A stretch of 56,850 nt of DNA, taken from positions 1-56,850 of the forward strand of contig JBFLVI010000013.1 in the NCBI GenBank assembly GCA_040758635.1, in the 5' to 3' direction. This document shows positions 48,896 through 56,820 of the stretch, piece by piece; within the stretch, counting starts at the first letter, position 1, and every line of letters starts with the position of its first letter. The DNA comes from Yes71-27 sp040758635. GTDB lineage: Bacteria; Bacillota; Desulfotomaculia; Desulfotomaculales; Ammonificaceae. Both the position numbers and the translations under genes were made by a program. Below the pieces are notes generated by a model that ran no database searches, had not been told where the DNA came from, and saw only the letters and a program-made list of their open reading frames with translations.

Positions 48896-49033
48896 AAGTT
48901 TTGGATACAAGAAGGTAAATTTTCTGCCCTCAGCAGAAAGGGGGAGTTTACGAAATTAAATGTGTTGCCGAAAGCTGTCATTGTGCGGTGCTATTTTAAT
49001 TTTAAGGACTGCAAAAACTTAGGAGGGATTTTC

Positions 49034-49912
49034 TTGCGCAGGAAAATTTGGATTGGCATCATATCGGTGCTCTTAATAATTGGTCTGGCGGTTATTGCCG
49101 GGTGTGGTCAAAAGGAATCCCAACTCGGTACGGAAGCACAGGAAAAACTTTCCGGAACAATCGTTTGTGTCGGTTCCACGGCAATGCAGCCGCTGGTCGA
49201 AGAAGCGGCGGACGAGTTTATGGCCAGGAACCCGAACGTTCAGATCACGGTACAGGGCGGTGGTAGCGGTACGGGGCTGAGCCAGGTGAGCCAGGGTGCT
49301 TGTGACATCGGCATGTCTGACATCTTCGCCGAGGAGAAAGAGGGTATTGACGCTTCGCAGTTGGTGGACCACAAGGTTATCGCCCAGGCTTTCGCGGTGG
49401 TAGCCCATCCGGAGGTTGGTGTTGACAGCCTTACCAAGAAGCAGCTTCAGGAAATTTTTACCGGCAAGATCACCAACTGGAAACAGGTCGGTGGCAAGGA
49501 CCAGAAGATCTTCCTGGTGAACCGGGCGAAGGGTTCTGGCACCCGGGCGACATTCAAGAGGTATGTTATGGACGGAAAAGAAGAGGCTAAAGGCGACGTA
49601 GAGCAGGAATCGAGCGGTACGGTGTACCAGATTGTGGGCGAAACGCCCGGAGCCATCAGCTATCTGGGTATCGCCTACCTGAATAACAAGGTAAAAGCGA
49701 TCAAGATTGACGGGGCGGCGCCTACCGAAGAGGACATCGCGAGCGGTAAGTACCCGTTCTGGTCTTACGGCCACATGTACACGAAAGGCGAACCGTCCGA
49801 GGTAGTGAAGGCTTTCATCGATTACATCCTGAGTGATGAAATCCAGCAGGGCCTGGTGAGGGAAATGCACTACTTTCCGGTAACCGGGATGCAGGTAGAA
49901 CACCAGCCCTAG
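49034..49912 (+). CDS. pstS: Phosphate-binding lipoprotein PstS
   Basis: High-affinity phosphate-binding protein (292 residues). TTG 49034 directly follows AGGAGG and gives a lipoprotein signal (LRRKIWIGIISVLLIIGLAV then IAGC); the longer reading from 48962 is less likely. Ligand loops: GSTAMQPL, GGGSGTGLSQV and AKGSGTRATFKRYV. A gap of 758 bases filled with repeats separates it from pstC. Confidence 0.95.
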   Translation: MRRKIWIGIISVLLIIGLAVIAGCGQKESQLGTEAQEKLSGTIVCVGSTAMQPLVEEAADEFMARNPNVQITVQGGGSGTGLSQVSQGACDIGMSDIFAEEKEGIDASQLVDHKVIAQAFAVVAHPEVGVDSLTKKQLQEIFTGKITNWKQVGGKDQKIFLVNRAKGSGTRATFKRYVMDGKEEAKGDVEQESSGTVYQIVGETPGAISYLGIAYLNNKVKAIKIDGAAPTEEDIASGKYPFWSYGHMYTKGEPSEVVKAFIDYILSDEIQQGLVREMHYFPVTGMQVEHQP

Positions 49913-50116
49913 TTCTGGGGAGTCGTTCACGACGATTCATCGTCGCCACCGGGAATGAAAATGTATGTAGGACCTGGGGCAAGACCGGAGTAATTAGAGG
50001 TTGGAAGTTAGAGGTTAGAGGTGGGATTGTTTGAAGAAATCAGCTATGCTGATTTCTCACAAAGTTACTAACCTCCAACCTCCGGCCTCTCACTTCTAAT
50101 TAAGGCAGGGACGCCG
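49913..50116 (-). repeat. Heptad-arm island, GGAGGTT type, copy 2 (inverted) with hairpin tail
   Basis: Reverse-complement counterpart of 30836-31006 (49944-50116), about 90% identical over about 172 bases including the AAATCAGC/GCTGATTT hairpin. The extra tail 49918-49943 (GTCGTTCACGACGATTCATC) matches 4438-4461 on the other strand but is absent from copy 1, where a family-1 element begins instead. Confidence 0.85.
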
Positions 50117-50161
50117 AGTTTGCGCGGTGCCGGACGGAGAGCCGGCGACGAGCGATAGTGC

Positions 50162-50232
50162 GGTCAGCGCAGGAATCTGGCGCGAGCCAGCCTGCCTAAA
50201 GTCGCCGCTGCAGAAACCTTACATTTTCTGAG
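50162..50232 (-). repeat. Family-4 repeat, copy 2
   Basis: Reverse complement of the 33054-33121 block. The hairpin here is CTGGC-TCGC-GCCAG on the minus strand (50177-50190). The 45 bases before it (50117-50161) are GC-rich and not recognised. Confidence 0.75.
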
Positions 50233-50245
50233 GAGTCGTTCACGA

Positions 50246-50312
50246 CCCGGCACTCAACTCTGTGTGTAACCTGTGCTCAAGCAAATACTTTCACGTTGAG
50301 TTGAGTGCTGGG
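50246..50312 (-). repeat. Family-1 repeat, copy G with internal deletion
   Basis: Inner arms CCCGGCACTCAACTC (50246-50260) and GAGTTGAGTGCTGGG (50298-50312) with only 37 bases between them. Read on the minus strand it follows the consensus but lacks about 22 bases of the core, while both arms are intact. It adjoins CGCCACC, the mirror of the GGTGGCG beside copy E. Confidence 0.85.
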
Positions 50313-50363
50313 CGCCACCCGAAATGAATGGTTTAACTGCTTGTGCTTCGGCCCTTTATAAAC

Positions 50364-50475
50364 GTTGAATGTTGAACGTTGAACGGACCCCAAAGGTCTG
50401 TCAGTATAAGGTTGAACGTCCAAGGGAGAAAGGGGAAGAGCCCGAGGGAGGAACCATGCTTTGCTGATTCCTCCC
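50364..50475 (+). repeat. Heptad-arm island, GTTGAAC type
   Basis: Heptads GTTGAAT, GTTGAAC, GTTGAAC (50364-50384), a further GGTTGAAC (about 50410), and a hairpin GGGAGGAA (50446-50453)/TTCCTCCC (50468-50475) whose loop includes ATGCTTTGCTG. Same plan as the other islands but with a third heptad sequence. Bases 50476-50670, up to pstC, show nothing recognised apart from the pstC ribosome site. Confidence 0.65.
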
Positions 50476-50670
50476 CTATTTAGGGACAGGGGTGGCAGTT
50501 TCACGCTTGCCGCGCGGAAATTAGTTAAAGCAAGGTCAAATGCAGGATAACCTGGTCAGATGTCCAAATCTATTGATGGGATTCGCTACGGAGACCCTCT
50601 TCCCGGTTACGGCTTTTCTCTTCGCTGAAAGCCGGATTTAAGCGTCTCGTAAAGAAAGGGGCAGCCTATC

Positions 50671-51567
50671 TTGCCGTGGTTTAACCGTAACTTCCGGCGG
50701 GAAATGAAAGGATATGCGCTGACCTTCACGTGTGCCCTGATCGCCATCGTGCTGACGGCGGCGATCATTACTTTTTTGAGCTGGAAAGGTCTTTCGGTGT
50801 TCTACACCCACAAGGTAAGCCTGACGAACATTTTCAGCGTTGACTGGTGGCCGGACCGGCCTCTGGAGTCGGGCGGGCCTCAGGTGGGTATCCTCACCTT
50901 CATGTTTGGTTCCGTGGTGACTTCGGTCCTGGCGGCACTGGTGAGTGCGCCGTTCGGTGTCACCGTGGCGGTGTTCATGGCCGAGATTTCACCTCGGTTG
51001 GGCCAGCGGGTTCTCCAACCGGTAATCGAGCTCCTGGCCGGGATACCGTCGGTGGTCTACGGCTACATCGGGCTCAGCGTCCTGGTTCCGTTCATCAGGA
51101 ACAACCTCGGCGGCACCGGCTTCAGTCTCCTGGCCGGGGTGCTCGTGCTGGCGGTGATGATCCTGCCGACCATCGCCAGTGTTTCCACCGATGCCCTCCG
51201 TGCACTGCCCCGCTCGCTGAAGGAAGCCGCCTTCGCGCTGGGGGCGACGCGCTGGCAGGCCATCAGGATGGTCCTTCTCCCTACGGCACGGGCGGGAATC
51301 CTGATGGGCGTGATCCTGGGTCTGGCGCGGGCTTTTGGTGAAGCGCTGGCCGTCCAGATGGTCATCGGCAACAAGCGCGAGATTCCCCGTTCCATTCTTG
51401 ATCCCCTGATCACCCTCACAAGCGGCATCACCATGGACATGGGAAACACCGTTCAGGGGTCGCTCTGGAACGACACCCTCTGGTTCATGGCCACCATTCT
51501 GCTGGTCATTTCCTTCTTCTTCATCCTGGTCATCCGGATGCTCGGTAGGAAGGGGGCGGTCCGGTGA
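50671..51567 (+). CDS. pstC: Phosphate ABC transporter permease PstC
   Basis: PstC (298 residues), six helices. The coupling loop is RSLKEAAFALGATRWQAIRM; the typical AGIPSVVYGYIGLSVLVPFI follows helix 3. TTG 50671 is the start; GGGGC is only a moderate ribosome site, and the long repeat-filled gap from pstS may lower expression. Overlaps pstA by four bases. Confidence 0.94.
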   Translation: MPWFNRNFRREMKGYALTFTCALIAIVLTAAIITFLSWKGLSVFYTHKVSLTNIFSVDWWPDRPLESGGPQVGILTFMFGSVVTSVLAALVSAPFGVTVAVFMAEISPRLGQRVLQPVIELLAGIPSVVYGYIGLSVLVPFIRNNLGGTGFSLLAGVLVLAVMILPTIASVSTDALRALPRSLKEAAFALGATRWQAIRMVLLPTARAGILMGVILGLARAFGEALAVQMVIGNKREIPRSILDPLITLTSGITMDMGNTVQGSLWNDTLWFMATILLVISFFFILVIRMLGRKGAVR

Positions 51568-52448
51568 AAGCCCAGGTAAAGGACAAGCTGGCCACAGGTA
51601 GCTTCTATTTCGGCGCCGGTTTCGTGGTATTACTCCTCTTTTCCCTGCTGGCCTACATTATTCTGCACGGCTACCAGGCGATTGACCTGGACTTCTTGCT
51701 CAGCGAACCGGAAACGCTGCGTGCCGGAGGCGGTATCGGTCCCAACATTTTTAATTCCTTTTACCTGCTTTTCCTTTCCATGGCGCTGACCGCACCACTC
51801 GGTATTCTGGGCGGGATTTACCTTGCGGAATATGCCCGGCAAAACTCACTGACCAACCTCATCCGCCTGAGCATCGAGGCGCTTACCTCCCTGCCGTCAA
51901 TTGTGGTCGGCCTCTTCGGGCTGCTGGTCTTTGTAACAATGTTCGGGTTCGGGTACTCGCTCGTGGCGGGTGCGCTGGCCCTGACGGTAATCAATCTCCC
52001 CCTGATGGTGCGTGTGACCGAGGAAAACCTCCGTACGGTACCCGGGGAACTGCGGGAGGCCAGCCTGAGTTTAGGCGCCACAAAGTGGCAGACGATCTGC
52101 CGTGTGGTTTTACCCAGCGCTTTGCCGGGCCTGATCACCGGCGTAATCATTGCCGCCGGCCGGGTTTTCGGGGAAGCAGCGGCACTCTTGTTCACGGCCG
52201 GGATGACCACCCCGCACCTGGATTTCGCCCAACTCGACCTGCTCCACCCCACCTCGCCGTGGAATCCTTTCCGCCCCGGGGAAACGCTGGCTGTGCACAT
52301 CTGGAAAATCAACTCCGAAGCCTTGATTCCGGACATCCGACGGGTGGCCGACGGTTCCGCCGCCGTGCTGGTACTGATCGTGCTGGCTTTCAACCTCCTC
52401 GCCCGCTGGATGGCCCGGCGCTTTTCCATCCGCTTGGCCGGGAAGTAA
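51564..52448 (+). CDS. pstA: Phosphate ABC transporter permease PstA
   Basis: PstA (294 residues), six helices, coupling loop LREASLSLGATKWQTICRVV, and LTSLPSIVVGLFGLLVFVTM as in the family. GTG start overlaps pstC (GTGA). The ATPase gene pstB and phoU, which normally follow, are absent: the next gene is copA on the opposite strand. Confidence 0.94.
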   Translation: MKAQVKDKLATGSFYFGAGFVVLLLFSLLAYIILHGYQAIDLDFLLSEPETLRAGGGIGPNIFNSFYLLFLSMALTAPLGILGGIYLAEYARQNSLTNLIRLSIEALTSLPSIVVGLFGLLVFVTMFGFGYSLVAGALALTVINLPLMVRVTEENLRTVPGELREASLSLGATKWQTICRVVLPSALPGLITGVIIAAGRVFGEAAALLFTAGMTTPHLDFAQLDLLHPTSPWNPFRPGETLAVHIWKINSEALIPDIRRVADGSAAVLVLIVLAFNLLARWMARRFSIRLAGK

Positions 52449-52566
52449 GTCTGGCGTCTCAACCGAAAGCAGGACTCCCGGGAGCGCGGACTCTCCGGGT
52501 TGCCCGGGGAAGCTGTCGGGTGGCCCGCTCAGTCTTGCGTTTTGATTTTTGTTTTAGGCTTAAGTG

Positions 52567-54936
52567 TTAAAGCTTCACCCGTTGGAGCAGGAGGGAGCTT
52601 GTGATTACCGAAACGGAACTTAGGGACATTACCCCTGCTGCCACCACCGGGCTCAAAAAGCCGAATGCGGCTGCAGGCAGGGCGAGGAGATTGTAAATCA
52701 ACGCCCAGAAAAGGTTCTGCTTGATTTTTGCGGCTGCTTTCCGGCCCAGCCGTAGAGCCCGCACCACTCCCCGGAGGTCGCCTCGGAAGAGGATCACCCC
52801 GGCCACCTCCCCCGCCACGTCGGTTCCCGTGTCCACCGCGATCCCCAGGTCGGCCGCTGCCAGGGCAGGCGCATCGTTTGTGCCGTCGCCGACCATTGCC
52901 ACCACGCGGCCTTCCGCTTTGAACGACCTGACAACCGCTGCTTTATCTTCCGGAAGCATTCCGGCGCGAAAATCTTCTATCCCGACGCTTTTGGCCACGG
53001 CTGCCGCTGCCGCCGCGTTGTCCCCGGTGACCAGGACCACCTTCAGCCCCAAGTTTTTCAGCGCCGCCACGGCGGGGGCGGCTCCTTCCTTTACCCTGTC
53101 CGCCACCCCGATGATGCCGGCCGGCCGGCCGCCCGCGGCAACGAAGACCACCGAGTTGCCCCGGGCCGCAAACGCCGCCGCCTTTTTTAGCAGCGGCACC
53201 GTTTCAATGCCCCTGTCACGCAGGAGTTCTTCCCGCCCGGCGGTTACGGTGTGTCCAAGCACCGTTGCCTGGACTCCGAAACCGGGCAGGGCGCGAAATT
53301 CGCTGGCTTCGGGCAAGATCAGCCGGTCCCCCAGCGCCTTGTCCACGATGGCCCTCCCGATGGGGTGCTCGGAGGGCTTTTCTGCCGCCGCCGCGAGCAG
53401 CAGGACCTCTTCCCGGCTGAACCCCGCCGCGGGCTCTACTCCCGTTACCGCCAGGCGTCCTTCGGTCACTGTTCCGGTCTTGTCGAAGAGCACGGTGTCC
53501 ACCCGGGCGGCGGATTCGATAAACTCGCCGCCCCGGAAAAGCACCCCCGCCTTAGCGCCCCGGCCGATGCCGACGATTACCGCCGTGGGGGTTGCCAGCC
53601 CGAGGGCGCAGGGGCAGGCCACCACCAGCACCGCGGCCATCTGCATCACCGCCCGGCCGGTATCGGCCGTAAGAAAAAGCCAGCCGAGCAGGGTGAGCAC
53701 CGCGAAGCCGGTCACCGCCGGTACAAAGGAGCCGATGATCCGGTCGGCCAGGCGCTGGGCTTTCGCCTTGCGTTCCTGCGCTTCGGCTACCATCCGGATG
53801 ATGCGCGCCAGTACGGTATGTTCTCCGATCCGGTTCGCCCGGACGTACAGCACCCCGTGAAAGTTGAGAGTTCCGCCCACCACTGTTGCCCCGGGCCCCT
53901 TCTCCACCGGCAGGCTTTCGCCGGTAAGGAGGGACTCGTCCACGGCCGAGGAGCCGCTTTCCACCGTGCCGTCCACCGGCACGCGTTCCCCCGGGCGGAC
54001 GACCACGACCTCTCCGGGCGTCAATGCGGCCACCGGCACCTCGATCTCACGGCCCTCCCGGAGGACGCGTGCGGTTTGGGGCTGGAGCGTCAGCAACCCC
54101 CGCACGGCCGCTGCAGTCCTCCCGCGGGCCAGGCGCTCCAGGTACCGTCCCAAGAGGACGAGGGTGATGATCATTCCCGCGGTTTCGTAGTAGACGGGCC
54201 CGCCGAACCGAAAGGCGTTGGCCGTGCTGAACAGGTAGGCTGCGGTCGTCCCCAGGACGACCAGCGTGTCCATCGTTACCGTGCGGTGCCGGGCCGCGGC
54301 GAGGGCCCGGTGGTAGAAAATCAACCCGGGGCCGAACTGCACCCCTGTGGCCAAGGCGAAGGCAACGGCATCGCTTTGCAAGAGGGGCGGGAGCCAGAGG
54401 CCGAAGATTTCTGCGAGCATCCGGTAAAAGAGCGGGAGAGTGAGCAGGCCCGCGGCGAGAACAGGATAAGGGAAGGCATCCTCCCAGCCCCGCCGCCTCT
54501 CTTGTTCTTCTACTTCCGCGTCCTTGATCGTGAAGCCCAGGTCCAGGATTGCTTTGCGGATTTCGGCGGGGGAGAGCACGCCGGAGAGGTGCCCGACGGT
54601 AACGTTCCCCGTGGCGAAGCCAACCTCCACCGCAAACACACCGGGCAGCTCGCGCAGCCGCCGCTCGATTCTCGCCGCGCACCCGGCGCAGGACATGCCT
54701 TCCACCCTGAGCCGGACCTGTTCGCGGCGGACTGAAAAACCCAACCCCTCGACCTTTTCCGCCAGGGCCTGCGGCGGGAGGTCGCCGTCAAGGGTGACCC
54801 GGACCTTCCCTGTGGCCACGTTTGCCGCTGCGTCTTTCACTCCCGGGAGCGCCTTCAGGGCGGCTTCCAGCCGCGTGCCGCAGGCCGCGCAGGCCATTCC
54901 CCCGACTTCCAGGATCCAGGTTTTTTCTTGCGCCAT
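52567..54936 (-). CDS. copA: Copper-exporting P1B-type ATPase
   Basis: CopA (789 residues) pumps Cu+ out of the cytoplasm. Two N-terminal heavy-metal domains carry GGMACAACGTRLE and EGMSCAGCAARIE. The transport site is VVACPCALGLATPTA; phosphorylation FDKTGTVTEG; SEHPIG and GDGTNDAPALAAAD are intact. ATG 54936 (MAQEKTW) is used with GGTGG eight bases upstream; two GTG codons just before it are possible. No copper chaperone or CsoR is adjacent. Its 3' end faces pstA. Confidence 0.94.
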   Translation of the reverse strand: MAQEKTWILEVGGMACAACGTRLEAALKALPGVKDAAANVATGKVRVTLDGDLPPQALAEKVEGLGFSVRREQVRLRVEGMSCAGCAARIERRLRELPGVFAVEVGFATGNVTVGHLSGVLSPAEIRKAILDLGFTIKDAEVEEQERRRGWEDAFPYPVLAAGLLTLPLFYRMLAEIFGLWLPPLLQSDAVAFALATGVQFGPGLIFYHRALAAARHRTVTMDTLVVLGTTAAYLFSTANAFRFGGPVYYETAGMIITLVLLGRYLERLARGRTAAAVRGLLTLQPQTARVLREGREIEVPVAALTPGEVVVVRPGERVPVDGTVESGSSAVDESLLTGESLPVEKGPGATVVGGTLNFHGVLYVRANRIGEHTVLARIIRMVAEAQERKAKAQRLADRIIGSFVPAVTGFAVLTLLGWLFLTADTGRAVMQMAAVLVVACPCALGLATPTAVIVGIGRGAKAGVLFRGGEFIESAARVDTVLFDKTGTVTEGRLAVTGVEPAAGFSREEVLLLAAAAEKPSEHPIGRAIVDKALGDRLILPEASEFRALPGFGVQATVLGHTVTAGREELLRDRGIETVPLLKKAAAFAARGNSVVFVAAGGRPAGIIGVADRVKEGAAPAVAALKNLGLKVVLVTGDNAAAAAAVAKSVGIEDFRAGMLPEDKAAVVRSFKAEGRVVAMVGDGTNDAPALAAADLGIAVDTGTDVAGEVAGVILFRGDLRGVVRALRLGRKAAAKIKQNLFWALIYNLLALPAAAFGFLSPVVAAGVMSLSSVSVITSSLLLQRVKL

Positions 54937-55054
54937 TATAGTCACCACCGTCGGTTCCGGCGTTTTTATATTTTACCCCTTTCGGGGGCGGTTGCGTTGG
55001 TTTCGGAAGAGTGATAAACAAGGTACAATTAACCGGGTTGAGCCGCCGCAGGGT

Positions 55055-56359
55055 TCAAGAGCGGTCTCCGGGCACGGCCTGAAGTTCATGGTGGTTGCAC
55101 CGGCGGTTTCCCGCTGCGGCGCGGGGCGGGGGCAGAAGCAGCGCACCCGCCATCCCCAAGGTTGAAAGCGCGGCCGCCAGGGCGTAGGTCCAGGTAAACG
55201 TCTGCGTGGCGTCGGCCAGGTAGCCTCCGACCGCCGGTCCCAGCGCCTGCCCGATCCCGAAGAAGAGGGTGATGAACCCGAGACCTGCTGCTGCCAGCCG
55301 CCGCCCTAAATAATCGCCGGAGGCGGCGGCCATAATGGTCGGCACGCCCACGGAGCTCAGGCCGAAGAGGACGGCCGAAAGATAAAAAGCCGGTGTCGCC
55401 CTGCAGAAGGCAAAGAGCAGGTACGAAAGCGCGAGCGTGAAGTAAACCAGAGCGGCGCCGTACTTTCGGCCCAGGCGGTCGGAGATGCTGCCCCAGAGAA
55501 GGCCGCAGAAGATGTTCAGCCCTCCCACCACCGCCCACAAAGCGCTGGCCTGAGCGGCGGTCCAGCCGATTTCACCCCGCAGGAAGGCGGCAAAAAAGGT
55601 GATGTAGATGACGTAGGAGGCACCAAAGGTAAAGTAAACCAGGCCAAAGTACCAGACCGTCTTTTCCCGGTAGATCGAACCCCATTGCAGGGGGCTTTCT
55701 TTGCCGCCCGGGTTGTCCGGCTTCGCTTCCGGCCCCGAAGTTTCTCCCACCGGAAGCAGGCCCACCGACTCCGGCCGGGGGCGTAAAAAGGCCAGGCAGA
55801 CGCCGCTGATGATGAAAAGCAGACCGCCCAGGCAGAACCAGGCGAAGCGCCAGCCGGACGGCCCGAAGGCGAGCAGGATGTGCGGAATGATGAACGCTCC
55901 GAGGATGATTCCCGTGCCGGTTCCGCTGGAGACGATGCCGGTGGCGAAACCCCGGTAGCGCGTGGCAAACCAGACCGATCCCAGCGCCATGGCCGGCACG
56001 TAGGCCCCGCCGTTGCCCAGACCCGTCAGGAGGCGCATGGCAAAAGCCCACTCGAAGGAACGCGCCAGGCCGGTAAGAAACATGGTGCAACCCATCAGCA
56101 GGAGAGAAAAGCTGATGATGTAGCGGCTGTTGTACCGCGCGGCCAGAAAACCGCCGGCGAAGGCGGCGGCCAGGTAGCCGATGAAATTGCCCGTGCCGAG
56201 GAGCCCCGCCTGGGTGTACGTGAGGGCCAGGCCTTCCCGCATGGGGGGGAGGACCAGGGCGTACGACATGCGGCCGAACCCGTGCGCTCCCAGGGCGGTA
56301 AGCATACCCATAAAAACGACGATCCAGCCGTAGTGCAGGCCAGGGCGCTTCGCTGTCAT
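55055..56359 (-). CDS. Major facilitator superfamily transporter
   Basis: A 434-residue MFS protein with twelve hydrophobic segments. The loop-2/3 region is AGGFLAARYNSRYIISFSLL and the loop-8/9 motif is WGSISDRLGRKYGAALVYF. The start LHYGWIVVFMGMLTALGAHG with GFGRMSYALVLPPMREGL resembles the oxalate/formate antiporter and YbfB-like groups, which move carboxylates or small organic compounds. The substrate is unknown. ATG follows GGAGGCC. It is divergent from the riboswitch-controlled transcript at the right edge. Confidence 0.85.
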   Translation of the reverse strand: MTAKRPGLHYGWIVVFMGMLTALGAHGFGRMSYALVLPPMREGLALTYTQAGLLGTGNFIGYLAAAFAGGFLAARYNSRYIISFSLLLMGCTMFLTGLARSFEWAFAMRLLTGLGNGGAYVPAMALGSVWFATRYRGFATGIVSSGTGTGIILGAFIIPHILLAFGPSGWRFAWFCLGGLLFIISGVCLAFLRPRPESVGLLPVGETSGPEAKPDNPGGKESPLQWGSIYREKTVWYFGLVYFTFGASYVIYITFFAAFLRGEIGWTAAQASALWAVVGGLNIFCGLLWGSISDRLGRKYGAALVYFTLALSYLLFAFCRATPAFYLSAVLFGLSSVGVPTIMAAASGDYLGRRLAAAGLGFITLFFGIGQALGPAVGGYLADATQTFTWTYALAAALSTLGMAGALLLPPPRAAAGNRRCNHHELQAVPGDRS

Positions 56360-56660
56360 TCAGGCCTCCGGTGCCGGCCGCAGGTCGTACCGGTGGCGGC
56401 AGCCTTTTCGTTTTGTTTCCATATCTTCTACGTACACCTGCTCGAAAATGGTCGTGGTTTGCTGTCACAAACCCAAAGCAGAGAGGGGTCTCCCTTTGGA
56501 GCTTCGTCCTTGCGTGCCCAGACGCCCTGCTTGGGACCAGACTCCATTCTGTACATCATTTTACAACAACTGCGCCTTTGAAACCATTGGCAGCCTTCAC
56601 TTTTATAAAATTTGCAGGAACCGGCAGGAGAAAGACGTTATTTGACGAATAAGTAAAAAG
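56360..56660. other. Intergenic, nothing recognised
   Basis: About 300 bases between the MFS gene start and the riboswitch. They presumably contain two divergent promoters, but I see no convincing -35/-10 pair, repeat copy or small gene. Confidence 0.4.
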
Positions 56661-56762
56661 AGTCTCCGAGCCCGGTTTCCTAAGGCGGAAAAACGCTAAG
56701 GAGCCAGGGCCGATAGGGTGTACCTGGAAACGGGTGCGCCTCCCGGTGCGGAAAGGAGAGCA
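56661..56762 (+). ncRNA. Molybdenum-cofactor (Moco) riboswitch-like RNA
   Basis: CTCCGAGCC near the 5' end, AGGGCCGATAGGGT in the middle, and GCGCCTCCCGGTGCGGAAAG then GAG at the 3' end agree with the Moco RNA motif as I remember it; the E. coli moaA leader has the comparable CGCCTCCCG...GGAAAGG. GTCTCC (56662-56667) can pair with the closing GGAGAG to make P1. A terminator follows 20 bases later, so premature termination is the probable mode. The controlled gene (expected moa, mod or a molybdo/tungsto-enzyme) is outside the window. Confidence 0.7.
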
Positions 56763-56782
56763 ATATGTCGCGGTCGGACAAG

Positions 56783-56820
56783 GCCGGGCCTCGCGTTACT
56801 TTCCGCGGGGCCCGGCTTTT
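56783..56820 (+). terminator. Terminator directly after the Moco-type RNA
   Basis: GCCGGGCCTCGCG (56783 on) pairs with CGCGGGGCCCGGC across a seven- to eight-base loop, one pair being a G-U wobble, then TTTT (56817-56820). Close linkage to the aptamer supports a riboswitch expression platform. Confidence 0.75.

Noticed and set aside
48962..49033. Longer PstS start at 48962
   Set aside because: It would bury the lipoprotein signal behind 24 residues and has a poorer ribosome site than TTG 49034 with AGGAGG.
52449..52566. Remnant of pstB after pstA
   Set aside because: The 118-base gap before the copA stop contains no Walker or signature motif in any frame I could read.
53251..54735. A 494-residue open frame antisense to copA
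   Set aside because: It is a frame shadow of a GC-rich gene: composition rich in Arg, His, Gly and Pro, no recognisable motifs, and copA is complete on the other strand. The same applies to a 445-residue frame at 43562-44899.
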